DNA from: Exiguobacterium algae
GTDB taxonomy: Bacteria; Bacillota; Bacilli; Exiguobacteriales; Exiguobacteriaceae
DNA: 64,000 nt
Assembly: GCF_018617875.1 (NCBI RefSeq)
Contig: NZ_JACSKZ010000005.1
Coordinates: forward strand, 1 to 64,000
Direction of reading: 5' to 3'
The notes below the pieces were generated by a model. The model searched no databases. It had not been told where the DNA came from and was given only the letters and a program-made list of their open reading frames with translations. Shown here in pieces: positions 17,713 to 25,825 of this stretch. The translations under genes were made by a program, and so were the position numbers. Positions within the stretch are counted from its first letter, which is position 1; every line of letters starts with the position of its first letter.

Positions 17713-18660
17713 ATGATGGAGTTTTGGGAAAATGAGTCGGAACGGCTTCGGTTTCTGCATTGGATTGAAGCTGATACAGCTTGGTCTGTCGTGAAAGATA
17801 CGGATTTGACCTATTTGATGAAAAGAGAAGGTGCATATGCCAAGGCGGTCACATTCATCAGCAAAGGGGAAGCGAAATTATCTGAAGCATTGGCAGCTCG
17901 ATTCCCTGAGCTTTTGCCAAAGGTAACTGCCGTCCACCCGACGGAACCGTGGTTCATCATGGAGGAAATTGCAGGAAAACCGCTCCGCGAAGAACCGAAC
18001 GAAGCGCAGTATAAAACGGCATTACAGGCATATGCCCGTCTGCAGCAACAAATGAGTCGTGATGTAGACGTAATGGTACAAATGGGAATCCCTGATCGTC
18101 GTCCTTCCATTCTGAAAGATGAAATCCGTCGCTACTTGCCGGAAATGTGTGCGGGACTGGATTCGGAAAAAAGAGCGGCAGTACTTGCCTTGCAGGAGGA
18201 ACTGTCCATGATGTGTGAGGAACTCGAATCGGGCATTCCGATGAGTGTCGATCATGGAGATTTACATGGCGGAAACATCTTTTGGCAGTCGAAGACCAAT
18301 ACACCGTGTATCCTCGACTGGGGAGACGCGACGGTCACCCATCCGTTTTTTAGTGTCCGTGTATTTTGGAATGCGTTGTTTGATCTACTCCCCGAGGAAG
18401 AAGACCGATTGTGGATGCAGAAAATTGAAGTGATGCGAGCCGTTTATTTGCAGGAGTGGCATGATATCGCGCCTCAGGAAGTGCTCGAACGGCATCTGAC
18501 GATTGCAGAAGAGCTAGGGTGCGTGTATCGGGCAATCTCCTGGCACGTCTACATCACCAAAAACCGTCGGAATCAAAAAGATTCCAGCGATAAACCGGCG
18601 CAATGGCTCAGTTTATTGCTGGAATACCGTGAACTCGTACATGACGATGTTGGAAATTGA
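17713..18660 (+). CDS. Aminoglycoside phosphotransferase-family kinase
   Basis: 315-residue protein-kinase-fold phosphotransferase. The catalytic loop VDHGDLHGGNIFW lies near residue 178-190, with Asp as catalytic base and Asn for metal, followed by CILDWGDATVTHPFF, the DxD-like metal motif, near 200. The N-lobe is recognisable by FIMEEIAGKPLREEP near 75-90. Members of this family phosphorylate many small molecules, so the aminoglycoside label is a family name, not a demonstrated activity. ATG 17713 is six bases after GGAGGG; the next codon is also ATG. Confidence 0.85.
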   Translation: MMEFWENESERLRFLHWIEADTAWSVVKDTDLTYLMKREGAYAKAVTFISKGEAKLSEALAARFPELLPKVTAVHPTEPWFIMEEIAGKPLREEPNEAQYKTALQAYARLQQQMSRDVDVMVQMGIPDRRPSILKDEIRRYLPEMCAGLDSEKRAAVLALQEELSMMCEELESGIPMSVDHGDLHGGNIFWQSKTNTPCILDWGDATVTHPFFSVRVFWNALFDLLPEEEDRLWMQKIEVMRAVYLQEWHDIAPQEVLERHLTIAEELGCVYRAISWHVYITKNRRNQKDSSDKPAQWLSLLLEYRELVHDDVGN

Positions 18661-18663
18661 TTG

Positions 18664-19401
18664 TCACGAAAATTGATCAATCAGTTCTTCATACGTTTTT
18701 TCGTCCCAAAACAGTGATCGAGACGTATCCGGTGGTTTTAACATGTCTCCTCCGAGATCGAAAATGACGGCGTATCCATCTTGAACTTGGAACAAGAGGA
18801 AATCGACCTTATGTTCGACCCGCATCTCAAAAGAAATCGTCATGTTCCGAATCGGTTCGCGAAACAGCTGAACGCCGGCTTCGTCCAATTCGATTAACAG
18901 GGCGGAGGTATAGACGTGGCGATTGTAGATGTCTTGAAATTCGTCTTTCGTTAACACGACGCCTGGCGGGGGTGCACTCGTACCGTATTTCCGGTTCTCG
19001 ATTTCTTCGACGAACTGCTGAAAGGACGTTTCCTGCCAAAATAAAGGGGCGACCGATTCGGTCCCATTGGCAATCGAACCATCTGCCCCTTCGTAGATGG
19101 TCGCATACGTGCCGTCATCCAGTTGGAACGGATAGATGTTGGCATACGTATGCTCCAAACCGTGCGCCGCAATAATGACACGTTCAAACGTTTCACGGAA
19201 CGGGGTGATCCCGTTCTTTTTAAGTGCATCGAGAAGCGGTTCGACTTGGTCATATTCGTCGTATATGTCCTTGAAATCTTCCCGCGTCCATTCTTCGATG
19301 GGTGCAGGAGGGAGTTCAGTCGGGAGTGGGGATGGGGTCAGCGGGTTTGTACAACCGGAAAGGAAGAATATCATGCTTCCCAATACGATCCATCGCTTCA
19401 T
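18664..19401 (-). CDS. Lipoprotein with two copies of a unique domain
   Basis: 245-residue secreted lipoprotein. The signal MKRWIVLGSMIFFLSGC has a lipobox LSGC with the modified Cys at 17, then a Pro-rich linker. Two homologous halves follow: FKDIYDEYDQVEPLLDALKK...ITPFRETFERV and FQDIYNRHVYTSALLIELDEA...VQLFREPIRNM, each ending with an LFW motif (APLFWQE; RSLFWDE). I do not recognise the domain. ATG 19401 follows GGTGGTGAG. It faces the APH-type gene and shares the minus strand with the DUF4129-like gene upstream. Confidence 0.75.
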   Translation of the reverse strand: MKRWIVLGSMIFFLSGCTNPLTPSPLPTELPPAPIEEWTREDFKDIYDEYDQVEPLLDALKKNGITPFRETFERVIIAAHGLEHTYANIYPFQLDDGTYATIYEGADGSIANGTESVAPLFWQETSFQQFVEEIENRKYGTSAPPPGVVLTKDEFQDIYNRHVYTSALLIELDEAGVQLFREPIRNMTISFEMRVEHKVDFLLFQVQDGYAVIFDLGGDMLKPPDTSRSLFWDEKTYEELIDQFS

Positions 19402-19477
19402 CTCACCACCCCTTTCGACAATGTCATTTTTAACCATATTATCACTATTCAGCGAAATGAAGAACCTGTCAACATTC

Positions 19478-20170
19478 TCACTCAGGGTGAGGACGTGCCG
19501 CATAGTGGTCGAGCGTATGCTGGAAGCGAGCAATGTCTTCTTCAGAAACCGGTTCGCCCCATGAAGCACCATAACGGATCGCATAATAGACAGATGACTC
19601 GTTCATGGGCAGTTGGATTCGGCTGAACCAGTCTTGTAATGTCTCGTGAGAACGCAAGCGTTTAGCTGGTGTAAGGGATTGATTGAATGTAATCAGCGCA
19701 TCGCGAATCGGCACGTTTGTAAGTCGCATGAGCGGAGACGGAGCGTCAGTGCCCTTGTTGTGTCCGACTTTCTCAGGGGGAACAACACGGTTCGAATGAG
19801 AGTCATCCGTTCGCTTCAGACGCCGTTTTCGCTTCCAATAGACATATAGGCTGAAGAACAGGAGTGCTGTCAGTCCGACCAAGAACCCTAGATTTCGTGT
19901 CGCTTGGCCAGAAGATGTTATCCTCTCGAAGAGTTCGAGTTTTCCTTTTCGGGGATCAAGTTCAAATGGGAAATTCGATTTCGTCTTGCTTAAGAGCGTT
20001 CCTTCTTCCGGATCTGTATCAATGTCTGATGGAGAACTGGCATGTTCCTCGACAGGTAAAATTTCCGGAGCATAGAGCCACTCGAATATACTCGTCGTGA
20101 CGACAAACAGCGTAAACGTGAACAGAAGTGCGGCAACGATTGTAAGGAGTAATTTGGTCGTCCAGCGCAA
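19478..20170 (-). CDS. DUF4129-like membrane protein
   Basis: 230 residues. A membrane helix lies near 6-30 (LLLTIVAALLFTFTLFVVTTSIFEWLY) and a second near 95-112 (LGFLVGLTALLFFSLYVYW). The C-terminal part has SLTPAKRLRSHETLQDWFSRI and YYAIRYGASWGEPVSEEDIARF, resembling the DUF4129 domain usually found at the end of transglutaminase-like proteins next to MoxR and DUF58. Here it is divergent from moxR and lacks a transglutaminase part. TTG 20170 follows AAGGGGG by seven bases. Confidence 0.72.
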   Translation of the reverse strand: MRWTTKLLLTIVAALLFTFTLFVVTTSIFEWLYAPEILPVEEHASSPSDIDTDPEEGTLLSKTKSNFPFELDPRKGKLELFERITSSGQATRNLGFLVGLTALLFFSLYVYWKRKRRLKRTDDSHSNRVVPPEKVGHNKGTDAPSPLMRLTNVPIRDALITFNQSLTPAKRLRSHETLQDWFSRIQLPMNESSVYYAIRYGASWGEPVSEEDIARFQHTLDHYAARPHPE

Positions 20171-20192
20171 GATAGTACCCCCTTTTGAATTT

Positions 20193-20237
20193 TCAAACTA
20201 TTTGTTGTTTATCTTACCATAAAAAGGTAAAGTTTGA
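20193..20237. promoter_or_regulatory. Nested inverted repeat between divergent DUF4129 and moxR genes
   Basis: TCAAACT (20193-20199) pairs with AGTTTGA (20231-20237), and inside it TTACC (20214-20218) pairs with GGTAA (20226-20230). It occupies the shared 93-base promoter gap, so a common regulator is possible. Confidence 0.4.
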
Positions 20238-20263
20238 TTAAGACAAAAAGTGGAGGTCAACAT

Positions 20264-21184
20264 ATGGGCATGGAGACAGTCATTAAACAATTGAACGAGG
20301 TCTATTTAGGGAAGGAGGACGTGGTACGGCTATGCTGTACGGCGTTATTGGCAGAGGGACACATCTTGCTTGAGGATGTGCCGGGAACCGGGAAGACGTT
20401 ACTCGCCAAGACGATTGCGGCAAGTTTTGACGGGGCGTTCTCCCGGATCCAGTTCACGGCCGATTTGTTGCCGTCGGATGTGATTGGCGCGGATTACTTC
20501 AATATGCAGACGCAGACGTTTGATCATCGGCAAGGACCGATTTTTGCGAACATCGTCTTGATCGATGAAATCAACCGAGCGGTTCCACGAACGCAGTCCG
20601 CTCTTCTCGAGGCGATGGAAGAGCGACAAGTCTCCATCGGGGGCGAGACGTATCCAATGCCGAAACCATTTTTCGTCATCGCGACGCAAAACCCGATTGA
20701 GTCCGCTGGAACGTTCCCGTTACCGGACGCCCAACTCGACCGCTTCCTCATTTCGATCCCGGTTGGCTACCCTAATGTCGCCGAAGAGCGGGAACTCCTG
20801 CTGCAAGTCATGCGTCAAACACGGAAAACCGTGGAGGCGGTCGCGACGTTAGATGAGTTACGCCGCGCCCAAGAGGAAGTGAAGCAAGTATCAATCCAAG
20901 AGGACGTCCTCGATTATTTACTCGGACTTGTCCATGCGACACGGGAACATGTATCCGTCGAGGTCGGCGTCAGCCCACGCGGTGCCATCGCACTCATGCG
21001 GGCCTGTCAAAGTTATGCCTATCTCCGAAATCGTCTATACGTCATTCCGGAAGATGTGAAAGCTGTGGCACCCTATGTATTGGCCCATCGGCTGACGTTG
21101 ACACTTGAAGGAGGCATCAAATCAACGAAGCAGGACATCGTGCGTTACATCTTAGACACGGTTCCGGTTCCGGTCGAGGGTTGA
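20264..21184 (+). CDS. MoxR-family AAA ATPase
   Basis: 306-residue AAA+ ATPase of the MoxR group. Walker A is EDVPGTGKTLLA near residue 37-48, Walker B is VLIDEINRAVPRTQSALLEAMEE near 100, and sensor 1 is FFVIATQNPIESAGTFPLPDAQLDRFL near 140. The ATPase_lid_2 region follows with VEVGVSPRGAIALMRACQ. MoxR proteins act as chaperones with von-Willebrand-type or DUF58 partners; the DUF58 gene follows with a two-base gap. ATG 20264 is seven bases after GGAGG. Confidence 0.93.
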   Translation: MGMETVIKQLNEVYLGKEDVVRLCCTALLAEGHILLEDVPGTGKTLLAKTIAASFDGAFSRIQFTADLLPSDVIGADYFNMQTQTFDHRQGPIFANIVLIDEINRAVPRTQSALLEAMEERQVSIGGETYPMPKPFFVIATQNPIESAGTFPLPDAQLDRFLISIPVGYPNVAEERELLLQVMRQTRKTVEAVATLDELRRAQEEVKQVSIQEDVLDYLLGLVHATREHVSVEVGVSPRGAIALMRACQSYAYLRNRLYVIPEDVKAVAPYVLAHRLTLTLEGGIKSTKQDIVRYILDTVPVPVEG

Positions 21185-21186
21185 CG

Positions 21187-22239
21187 ATGATTTTCTCAAC
21201 GCATAACGTCTTTCAGTGGAAATGGATGCCGGCATACACATTCGCCGGGGTCGTGCTTGTATTTGTACCGTTCTTGGAGGTATTCGGTTATTTGCTCTGT
21301 TTACAGGCAGGCGTCGTCTGGTTGCTCGAGCACACGCGGAGGCAGTTAGAACGACAGTTACACCTTCAAGTTCATACACACGAATCGCTTCTCTTTGTCA
21401 AAGACGAGACGGAAATATACATCGTCTTGGAGGGGAGCGAGTATTTAGAAAAGCTAGGGCTTCCCGTTCGCATCCGTTTGAAGTCGAATACGGCGCTCAG
21501 TTTTATCGAACATGAGCAATCGCCGAACAGTTTGGATCTAACGTTACGAACGGAGCAACCACGTCACACGATTCGCGTGCAAGCCGAATTTCGGGGGCCC
21601 GCCTATATTGAGGAATGTGTACTTGCCGTCGGACTCCCGTTCCATCTCGGGACGTACCTTCTCGAGTGCCCGATCAACCAGCGCTGGACGGTATTGCCTT
21701 CGCTCAAACTACACCCGCCGGTCGGCACGAAACGATTGGCACTGGGAGAAAGGCCGATGACGGCATCACCACTCCGAAACCCGTTACAGATTCTAGGTTC
21801 CAAGTCTTATGAAGGGGAACCGGTCAAAGAAATCGATTGGGTCGCGACGGCAAAACTCGGGCGCGTCCAGTCGAAAGTGTTTCAAAAGACATCGCTCGAT
21901 ACGTTCACGTTCGCCGTGGACTTAAGTGGTCCGTCCGGCTATACACTTCACCACGACTTTGAATCCATCATCAGTCAAGTCGCGTATGTGACGTCCCGGC
22001 TCTTAAAAGAAGAATGTAAAATCGAGTTGTTTATCAATCGCTTCAACGGTAAAGGAAGAATGGAGCATATCTCCCTTCAGGAAGGAGAACGGGGGACGCG
22101 CGTCATTCTCATGATGCTCGCCGATCTGCATCCGGGGAATCGCTTCATCTCAACTGATGCATTCGTTCGTATGGTCGAACGGAAGCGGTTGAAGCAAAGT
22201 CATCTCGTTTGGTTTAACCAGCATAACCTGTATGACTAA
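21187..22239 (+). CDS. DUF58 domain protein
   Basis: 350-residue protein with a hydrophobic hairpin near 10-40 (MPAYTFAGVVLVFVPFLEVFGYLLCLQ) and a DUF58 domain. The diagnostic segment is SKSYEGEPVKEIDWVATAKLGRVQSKVFQK near 205-235, followed by FAVDLSG, a von-Willebrand-like beginning. The function is unknown, but MoxR-DUF58 pairs are widely conserved. ATG 21187 follows GAGGG overlapping the moxR stop, so translation is coupled. Confidence 0.88.
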   Translation: MIFSTHNVFQWKWMPAYTFAGVVLVFVPFLEVFGYLLCLQAGVVWLLEHTRRQLERQLHLQVHTHESLLFVKDETEIYIVLEGSEYLEKLGLPVRIRLKSNTALSFIEHEQSPNSLDLTLRTEQPRHTIRVQAEFRGPAYIEECVLAVGLPFHLGTYLLECPINQRWTVLPSLKLHPPVGTKRLALGERPMTASPLRNPLQILGSKSYEGEPVKEIDWVATAKLGRVQSKVFQKTSLDTFTFAVDLSGPSGYTLHHDFESIISQVAYVTSRLLKEECKIELFINRFNGKGRMEHISLQEGERGTRVILMMLADLHPGNRFISTDAFVRMVERKRLKQSHLVWFNQHNLYD

Positions 22240-22302
22240 CAAGGAACTTTCCTAGGGTTGGCGAACTCATTTAAAAAGAGACGACCAAAAGGGGAGACGC
22301 GT

Positions 22303-22842
22303 ATGCCAAAGCGGAAGTATGCCAATCGAAGGGATTGGGGGCGGATTTTAAAGAATCGATACGTACAACAGTCAGTTCACGATCATCGATTTTCAGGGAC
22401 CGTTGCCTTGTTTCAAATTGACGAAGTACGGGCACCGCAGTACAAGACACATAACGGGAAAGAGTTTATCGTGGCCGATGCCGGATTCGCATGGCTTCAA
22501 TATTTCCCTGAAAATGAGCCGTTCGGGGTCACGGTCATGTTCAATCCGGAAGGTGAGATCGTGCAGTGGTATATTGACCTCGTCGACCGCATCGGTGAAG
22601 AGGACGGGATTCCATATATGGACGACCTGTTGCTCGATATTCTCGTCTTCCCAAACGGGGACATCGTTAAAAAGGATGAGGATGAGTTCGAGGAGGCGAC
22701 CGAGAGCGGGGAACTGACGCCTGAACAGGTCGAACGGGGCTGGCGTGAGTTCGACGCCACGCTTGACCGCATCAAACGGGGAGACTTCATCTATTTTGAG
22801 TTAGCAAAAGAGCATTACGCCGAATTGAAGCAAAAACTATGA
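22303..22842 (+). CDS. DUF402 domain protein
   Basis: 179-residue soluble protein. After a basic start (MPKRKYANRRDWGRILKNRY) the DUF402 domain shows FIVADAGFAWLQYFPENEPFGVTVMFN, EIVQWYIDLVDRIG, IPYMDDLLLDILVFPNGDI and a DEDEFEEA metal-rich stretch. Staphylococcal and Bacillus members of this family are reported nucleoside-phosphate phosphatases; activity here is inferred. ATG 22303 lies six bases after AAAAGGGGAGA; a TTG at 22258 would add 15 poorly matching residues. Confidence 0.85.
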   Translation: MPKRKYANRRDWGRILKNRYVQQSVHDHRFSGTVALFQIDEVRAPQYKTHNGKEFIVADAGFAWLQYFPENEPFGVTVMFNPEGEIVQWYIDLVDRIGEEDGIPYMDDLLLDILVFPNGDIVKKDEDEFEEATESGELTPEQVERGWREFDATLDRIKRGDFIYFELAKEHYAELKQKL

Positions 22843-22849
22843 GACAATC

Positions 22850-22888
22850 TTCCCCTCTGCTACAGTAAAAGCGTAGAGGGGGATTTTT
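22850..22888 (+). terminator. Terminator after the DUF402 gene
   Basis: CCCCTCT (22852-22858) pairs with AGAGGGG (22875-22881), then GATTTTTA. Confidence 0.8.
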
Positions 22889-23027
22889 ATCTAAACTCCC
22901 GCTCCTACACGTCAAGGGTGAAGCCTTAGTGAACGTAAGAGATGAACCTGGCGCGTATGCCGGTAAATAGGATCAGTTGCTACAACAATGATTGGATGGA
23001 AACAGCTACAAAAGGAGTGAACCCATT

Positions 23028-23513
23028 GTGGAAGATTTGTTTTTAAAAGCCGTTCGCTTGCGCGAGGAAGGGCAGCTTGAACAAGCAAAACAACTGTTCT
23101 TATCCCTGCTTCGACAGGATGAAAAAAATCCAAGGCTACATGCCTACTGTGCCTGGTGCTATGACTCACTCGGTGAAGAACGTCAAGCCGTCCCGCATTA
23201 TGAACGTGCGATTCGTTTAGGTTTGACAGGAGAAGAGTTGGGTCAATCGTATCTCGGGTTGGGTAGCACGTATCGGGCCTTGGGGCGTTATGAGGATGCG
23301 GAGGAATTATTTGCCGAAGCAATCGAACACTTTCCGGACATGGGGGCGTTAAAAGTATTCCAAGCGATGACGCGCTATAACTTAGGGCGACACGCGGAAG
23401 CGACAGGTGCGCTACTCGAGCTGCTTGCTGACCCGAAGCCCGATCCGAGCATTGCCAGGTATCGGCGTGCAATCCATTTTTATGCGCGGAATTTAGATGA
23501 AACGTACGAATGA
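23028..23513 (+). CDS. Tetratricopeptide repeat protein
   Basis: 161-residue helical-repeat protein. TPR units are visible: FLKAVRLREEGQLEQAKQLFLSLL, AYCAWCYDSLGEERQAVPHYERAI, SYLGLGSTYRALGRYEDAEELFAEAI and VFQAMTRYNLGRHAEATGALLELL. Such proteins act as adaptors; the partner is unknown. GTG 23028 is preferred since AAAGGAG ends 12 bases upstream. It forms a monocistronic unit between two terminators. Confidence 0.85.
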   Translation: MEDLFLKAVRLREEGQLEQAKQLFLSLLRQDEKNPRLHAYCAWCYDSLGEERQAVPHYERAIRLGLTGEELGQSYLGLGSTYRALGRYEDAEELFAEAIEHFPDMGALKVFQAMTRYNLGRHAEATGALLELLADPKPDPSIARYRRAIHFYARNLDETYE

Positions 23514-23536
23514 GACAAGGTGACGCTTGTCTTTTA
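23513..23536 (+). terminator. Terminator after the TPR gene
   Basis: AGACAAG and CTTGTCT around GTGACG, then TTTA. Confidence 0.75.
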
Positions 23537-23553
23537 TGTTTGAAACAAATCAA

Positions 23554-23600
23554 TTGACGAGATGAAATCCGCGTGTTATATTTATCTCGAATTAAAGATA
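23554..23600 (+). promoter_or_regulatory. Promoter and MhqR-like operator of the MarR gene
   Basis: TTGACG (23554-23559), 17 bases, TATATT (23577-23582). Directly after it lies the imperfect palindrome TATCTCGAATTAAAGATA (23583-23600), covering the start point. Its half sites TATCT/AGATA around a GAATT core match what I recall of the B. subtilis MhqR operator. Confidence 0.78.
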
Positions 23601-23645
23601 CTTAGTTTAGAGGTAAATCTCTCTTGTCCATAAGGGGGGAGACAA

Positions 23646-24089
23646 ATGGAACAATCAGAAGTGTTGAAGACAATCACGGTGTTGTTACGGGCTTCTCAAT
23701 CGTTACAAGAACTAGTGAAACAAGAGGTCGGGTGTTTCGGGTTAAATGCAACGGAGTTTGGGGTGCTGGAATTCCTTTATCATAAAGGGGATCAGCCGAT
23801 TCAAATGATCGGGAAGAAAATTCTATTATCGAGCGGTAGTATGACATATGTCGTGGATCGCCTCGAAGCAAAAGGATATCTCGTTCGAAAAGCCTGTCCG
23901 AGTGACCGCCGCATCACATACGCCTCTTTGACAATGGAAGGGGAGGAACTCATGCGAGATATCTTTCCGAAGCATACGGCGCGTATGGATGAACTATTTG
24001 ATGGTTTAGAACTGACTGAAACAATCGAGCAACTGAAACAAATCGGGAAGCGGGCAGAAGCCGCAAAAAATTTTAATCATGTATCTTGA
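23646..24089 (+). CDS. MarR-family repressor, MhqR-like
   Basis: 147-residue winged-helix regulator. LNATEFGVLEFLYHKGDQPIQMIGKKILLSSGSMTYVVDRLEAKGYLVRK at about 30-80 is the MarR DNA-binding domain with the wing CPSDRRITYASLT. Length and neighbours (ring-cleaving dioxygenase, FMN reductase) match the quinone-sensing MhqR of B. subtilis, which represses such genes until quinones or diamide appear. Two matching palindromes bracket the gene. ATG 23646 follows GGGGGGAG. Confidence 0.88.
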   Translation: MEQSEVLKTITVLLRASQSLQELVKQEVGCFGLNATEFGVLEFLYHKGDQPIQMIGKKILLSSGSMTYVVDRLEAKGYLVRKACPSDRRITYASLTMEGEELMRDIFPKHTARMDELFDGLELTETIEQLKQIGKRAEAAKNFNHVS

Positions 24090-24098
24090 AATCAAGAT
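24083..24098 (+). promoter_or_regulatory. Second MhqR-like operator
   Basis: Perfect palindrome ATCTTGA-AA-TCAAGAT overlapping the marR stop codon and ending 19 bases before the dioxygenase start. It shares the ATCT...AGAT half sites of the upstream operator. Confidence 0.75.
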
Positions 24099-24116
24099 TT
24101 ATAAGGAGTGAGCAGG

Positions 24117-25109
24117 ATGAATCAGGTAAAAGGAATTCACCACGTGACGGCGATTACGAGTAGTGCCGAGAAAAATTATGATTTCTTCACAAACGTGTTA
24201 GGGATGCGTCTCGTCAAAAAGACAGTGAACCAGGATGACATTCAAACCTATCATCTGTTTTTCGCAGATGACAAAGGGCGTCCAGGAACGGATATGACGT
24301 TCTTCGATTTTCCCGGCATCCCAAAAGGAAAGCACGGCACAAACGAGATCGCCAAAACCTCGTTCCGGGTGCCGACGGACTTGGCACTCACTTACTGGGT
24401 GCGCCGATTTGACCGCCTCGGAGTGAAGCATGAAGGCATCCAGGAGCAATTTGGGAAGAAGACATTGCCATTCGTCGATTTTGATGACCAAGCCTATCAA
24501 CTCATATCAGATGAGTTCAATGAAGGCATCGCATCCGGGGAACCATGGAAGAACGGCCCGATTCCGCTCGAATATGCGATCACGGGTCTTGGTCCGATCT
24601 TCATCCGGATCTCGGACTTCACATATTTCAAGCAAATGATGGAGCAGGTCATGTTGTTCCGAGAGCTCGCACAAGAAGGGAATCATCATCTATTTGAAGG
24701 AGGTGAGGGTGGAAACGGAGCACAAGTCATCGTCATTCACGACGAGACGTCACCACAGGCACGACAAGGATTTGGTACGGTACACCATGTCGCGTTTCGG
24801 GTCGAAAATCGAAGTGTGTTAGATGAGTGGACAGCACGTCTACAACAAATCGGTTTGCCGACATCAGGATATGTCGACCGCTTTTTCTTCGAATCATCGT
24901 ACGCACGTGTCGCGCCACAGATTTTATTCGAATGGGCGACAGATGGTCCGGGATTCATGGGTGACGAGCCATACGAGACGGTCGGTGAAAAATTATCGCT
25001 CCCGCCGTTTCTTGAATCGAAACGGGACCAGATTGAAGCGATGGTTCGACCGATTGACACGGTCAGAAGTACAAAAACGTTTGAGAAAGAATATGAGGGT
25101 ATGAAATGA
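24117..25109 (+). CDS. Ring-cleaving dioxygenase (MhqA/MhqO-like, VOC fold)
   Basis: 330-residue tandem-VOC dioxygenase. KGIHHVTAITSSAEKNYDFFTNVLGMRLVKKTVNQDD starts the first half; GTVHHVAFRVENRSVLDEW starts the second near residue 223, with SSYARVAPQILFEWATDGPGF carrying the last metal Glu. B. subtilis MhqA, MhqE and MhqO are thiol-dependent hydroquinone/catechol dioxygenases that remove toxic quinones. ATG 24117 follows AAGGAG by nine bases. It lies behind the MarR gene and before the FMN reductase in one cassette. Confidence 0.9.
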   Translation: MNQVKGIHHVTAITSSAEKNYDFFTNVLGMRLVKKTVNQDDIQTYHLFFADDKGRPGTDMTFFDFPGIPKGKHGTNEIAKTSFRVPTDLALTYWVRRFDRLGVKHEGIQEQFGKKTLPFVDFDDQAYQLISDEFNEGIASGEPWKNGPIPLEYAITGLGPIFIRISDFTYFKQMMEQVMLFRELAQEGNHHLFEGGEGGNGAQVIVIHDETSPQARQGFGTVHHVAFRVENRSVLDEWTARLQQIGLPTSGYVDRFFFESSYARVAPQILFEWATDGPGFMGDEPYETVGEKLSLPPFLESKRDQIEAMVRPIDTVRSTKTFEKEYEGMK

Positions 25110-25171
25110 GTTTATTCAATCGCTTGTTCAGAACATCAAGTCACTTTACAAACAATCAAGGAGGAAAAAAT

Positions 25172-25732
25172 ATGTTAAACATCGGAATCGTACTCGGATC
25201 AACTCGTGAAGGACGTGTCAGTCCACAAGTCGGAGCATGGGTGAAAGAACTCGCCGACAATCGTGGGGACGCGAACTATGAAATCATCGACATTGCGGAT
25301 TACAGCTTGCCACTTTTAGGTGAACCAGACGGAGACGCGTCAGGAGTTGCAGCATGGTCTGAAAAAATCGCTGAAATGGATGGCTTCGTTTTCATCGTTC
25401 AAGAGTATAACCATTCGATCAGTGCTGCCCTAAAAAACGCGCTCGACTACTTACGCGTTGAATGGAACGATAAAGCGGCTGGAATCGTCTCGTACGGTTC
25501 AGTCGGTGGTGCACGAGCTACGGAACATCTACGTGGCATCTTGAGTGAATTGTCAATTGCTCACGTTCGTGTCCATCCAGCACTTTCACTCTTCACTGAC
25601 TTTGAGAATGGCACGCATTTCGCACCGAAGGACGTACAAGTTCAGTCGGTGAACGACATGCTCGACCAACTCCTTCCGTGGACGGAAGCGATGCAGTCCG
25701 TTCGTACGAAATCAACATCAGAAACAGCATGA
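25172..25732 (+). CDS. NADPH-dependent FMN reductase (quinone/azoreductase type)
   Basis: 186-residue flavodoxin-fold reductase. GIVLGSTREGRVSPQVGAWV near 4-23 binds the FMN phosphate, VQEYNHSISAALKNALDYL near 75-93 and SYGSVGGARATEHLRGIL near 108-125 complete the site. It probably reduces quinones or azo compounds to two-electron products, complementing the dioxygenase. ATG 25172 follows AAGGAGG; an upstream ATG at 25106 overlaps the dioxygenase stop and would add 22 residues of unrelated character. Confidence 0.88.
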   Translation: MLNIGIVLGSTREGRVSPQVGAWVKELADNRGDANYEIIDIADYSLPLLGEPDGDASGVAAWSEKIAEMDGFVFIVQEYNHSISAALKNALDYLRVEWNDKAAGIVSYGSVGGARATEHLRGILSELSIAHVRVHPALSLFTDFENGTHFAPKDVQVQSVNDMLDQLLPWTEAMQSVRTKSTSETA

Positions 25733-25737
25733 TCACA

Positions 25738-25767
25738 AAAGCCGGTCTCTTGATAGACCGGCTTTGT
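25738..25767 (+). terminator. Terminator of the quinone-response cassette
   Basis: AAAGCCGGTCT and AGACCGGCTTT with loop CTTGAT; the T tract is short (TTTGTG). Confidence 0.8.
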
Positions 25768-25825
25768 GCGTTTTCAGAACGTTTCAGGTAGAGTGGAGGG
25801 GAAAGAATGAAGGCGAGGGAATGAA

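Noticed and set aside
22889-23027. Riboswitch or T-box before the TPR gene
   Set aside because: No AGGGTGG T-box element, no aptamer motif and no terminator between it and the gene.
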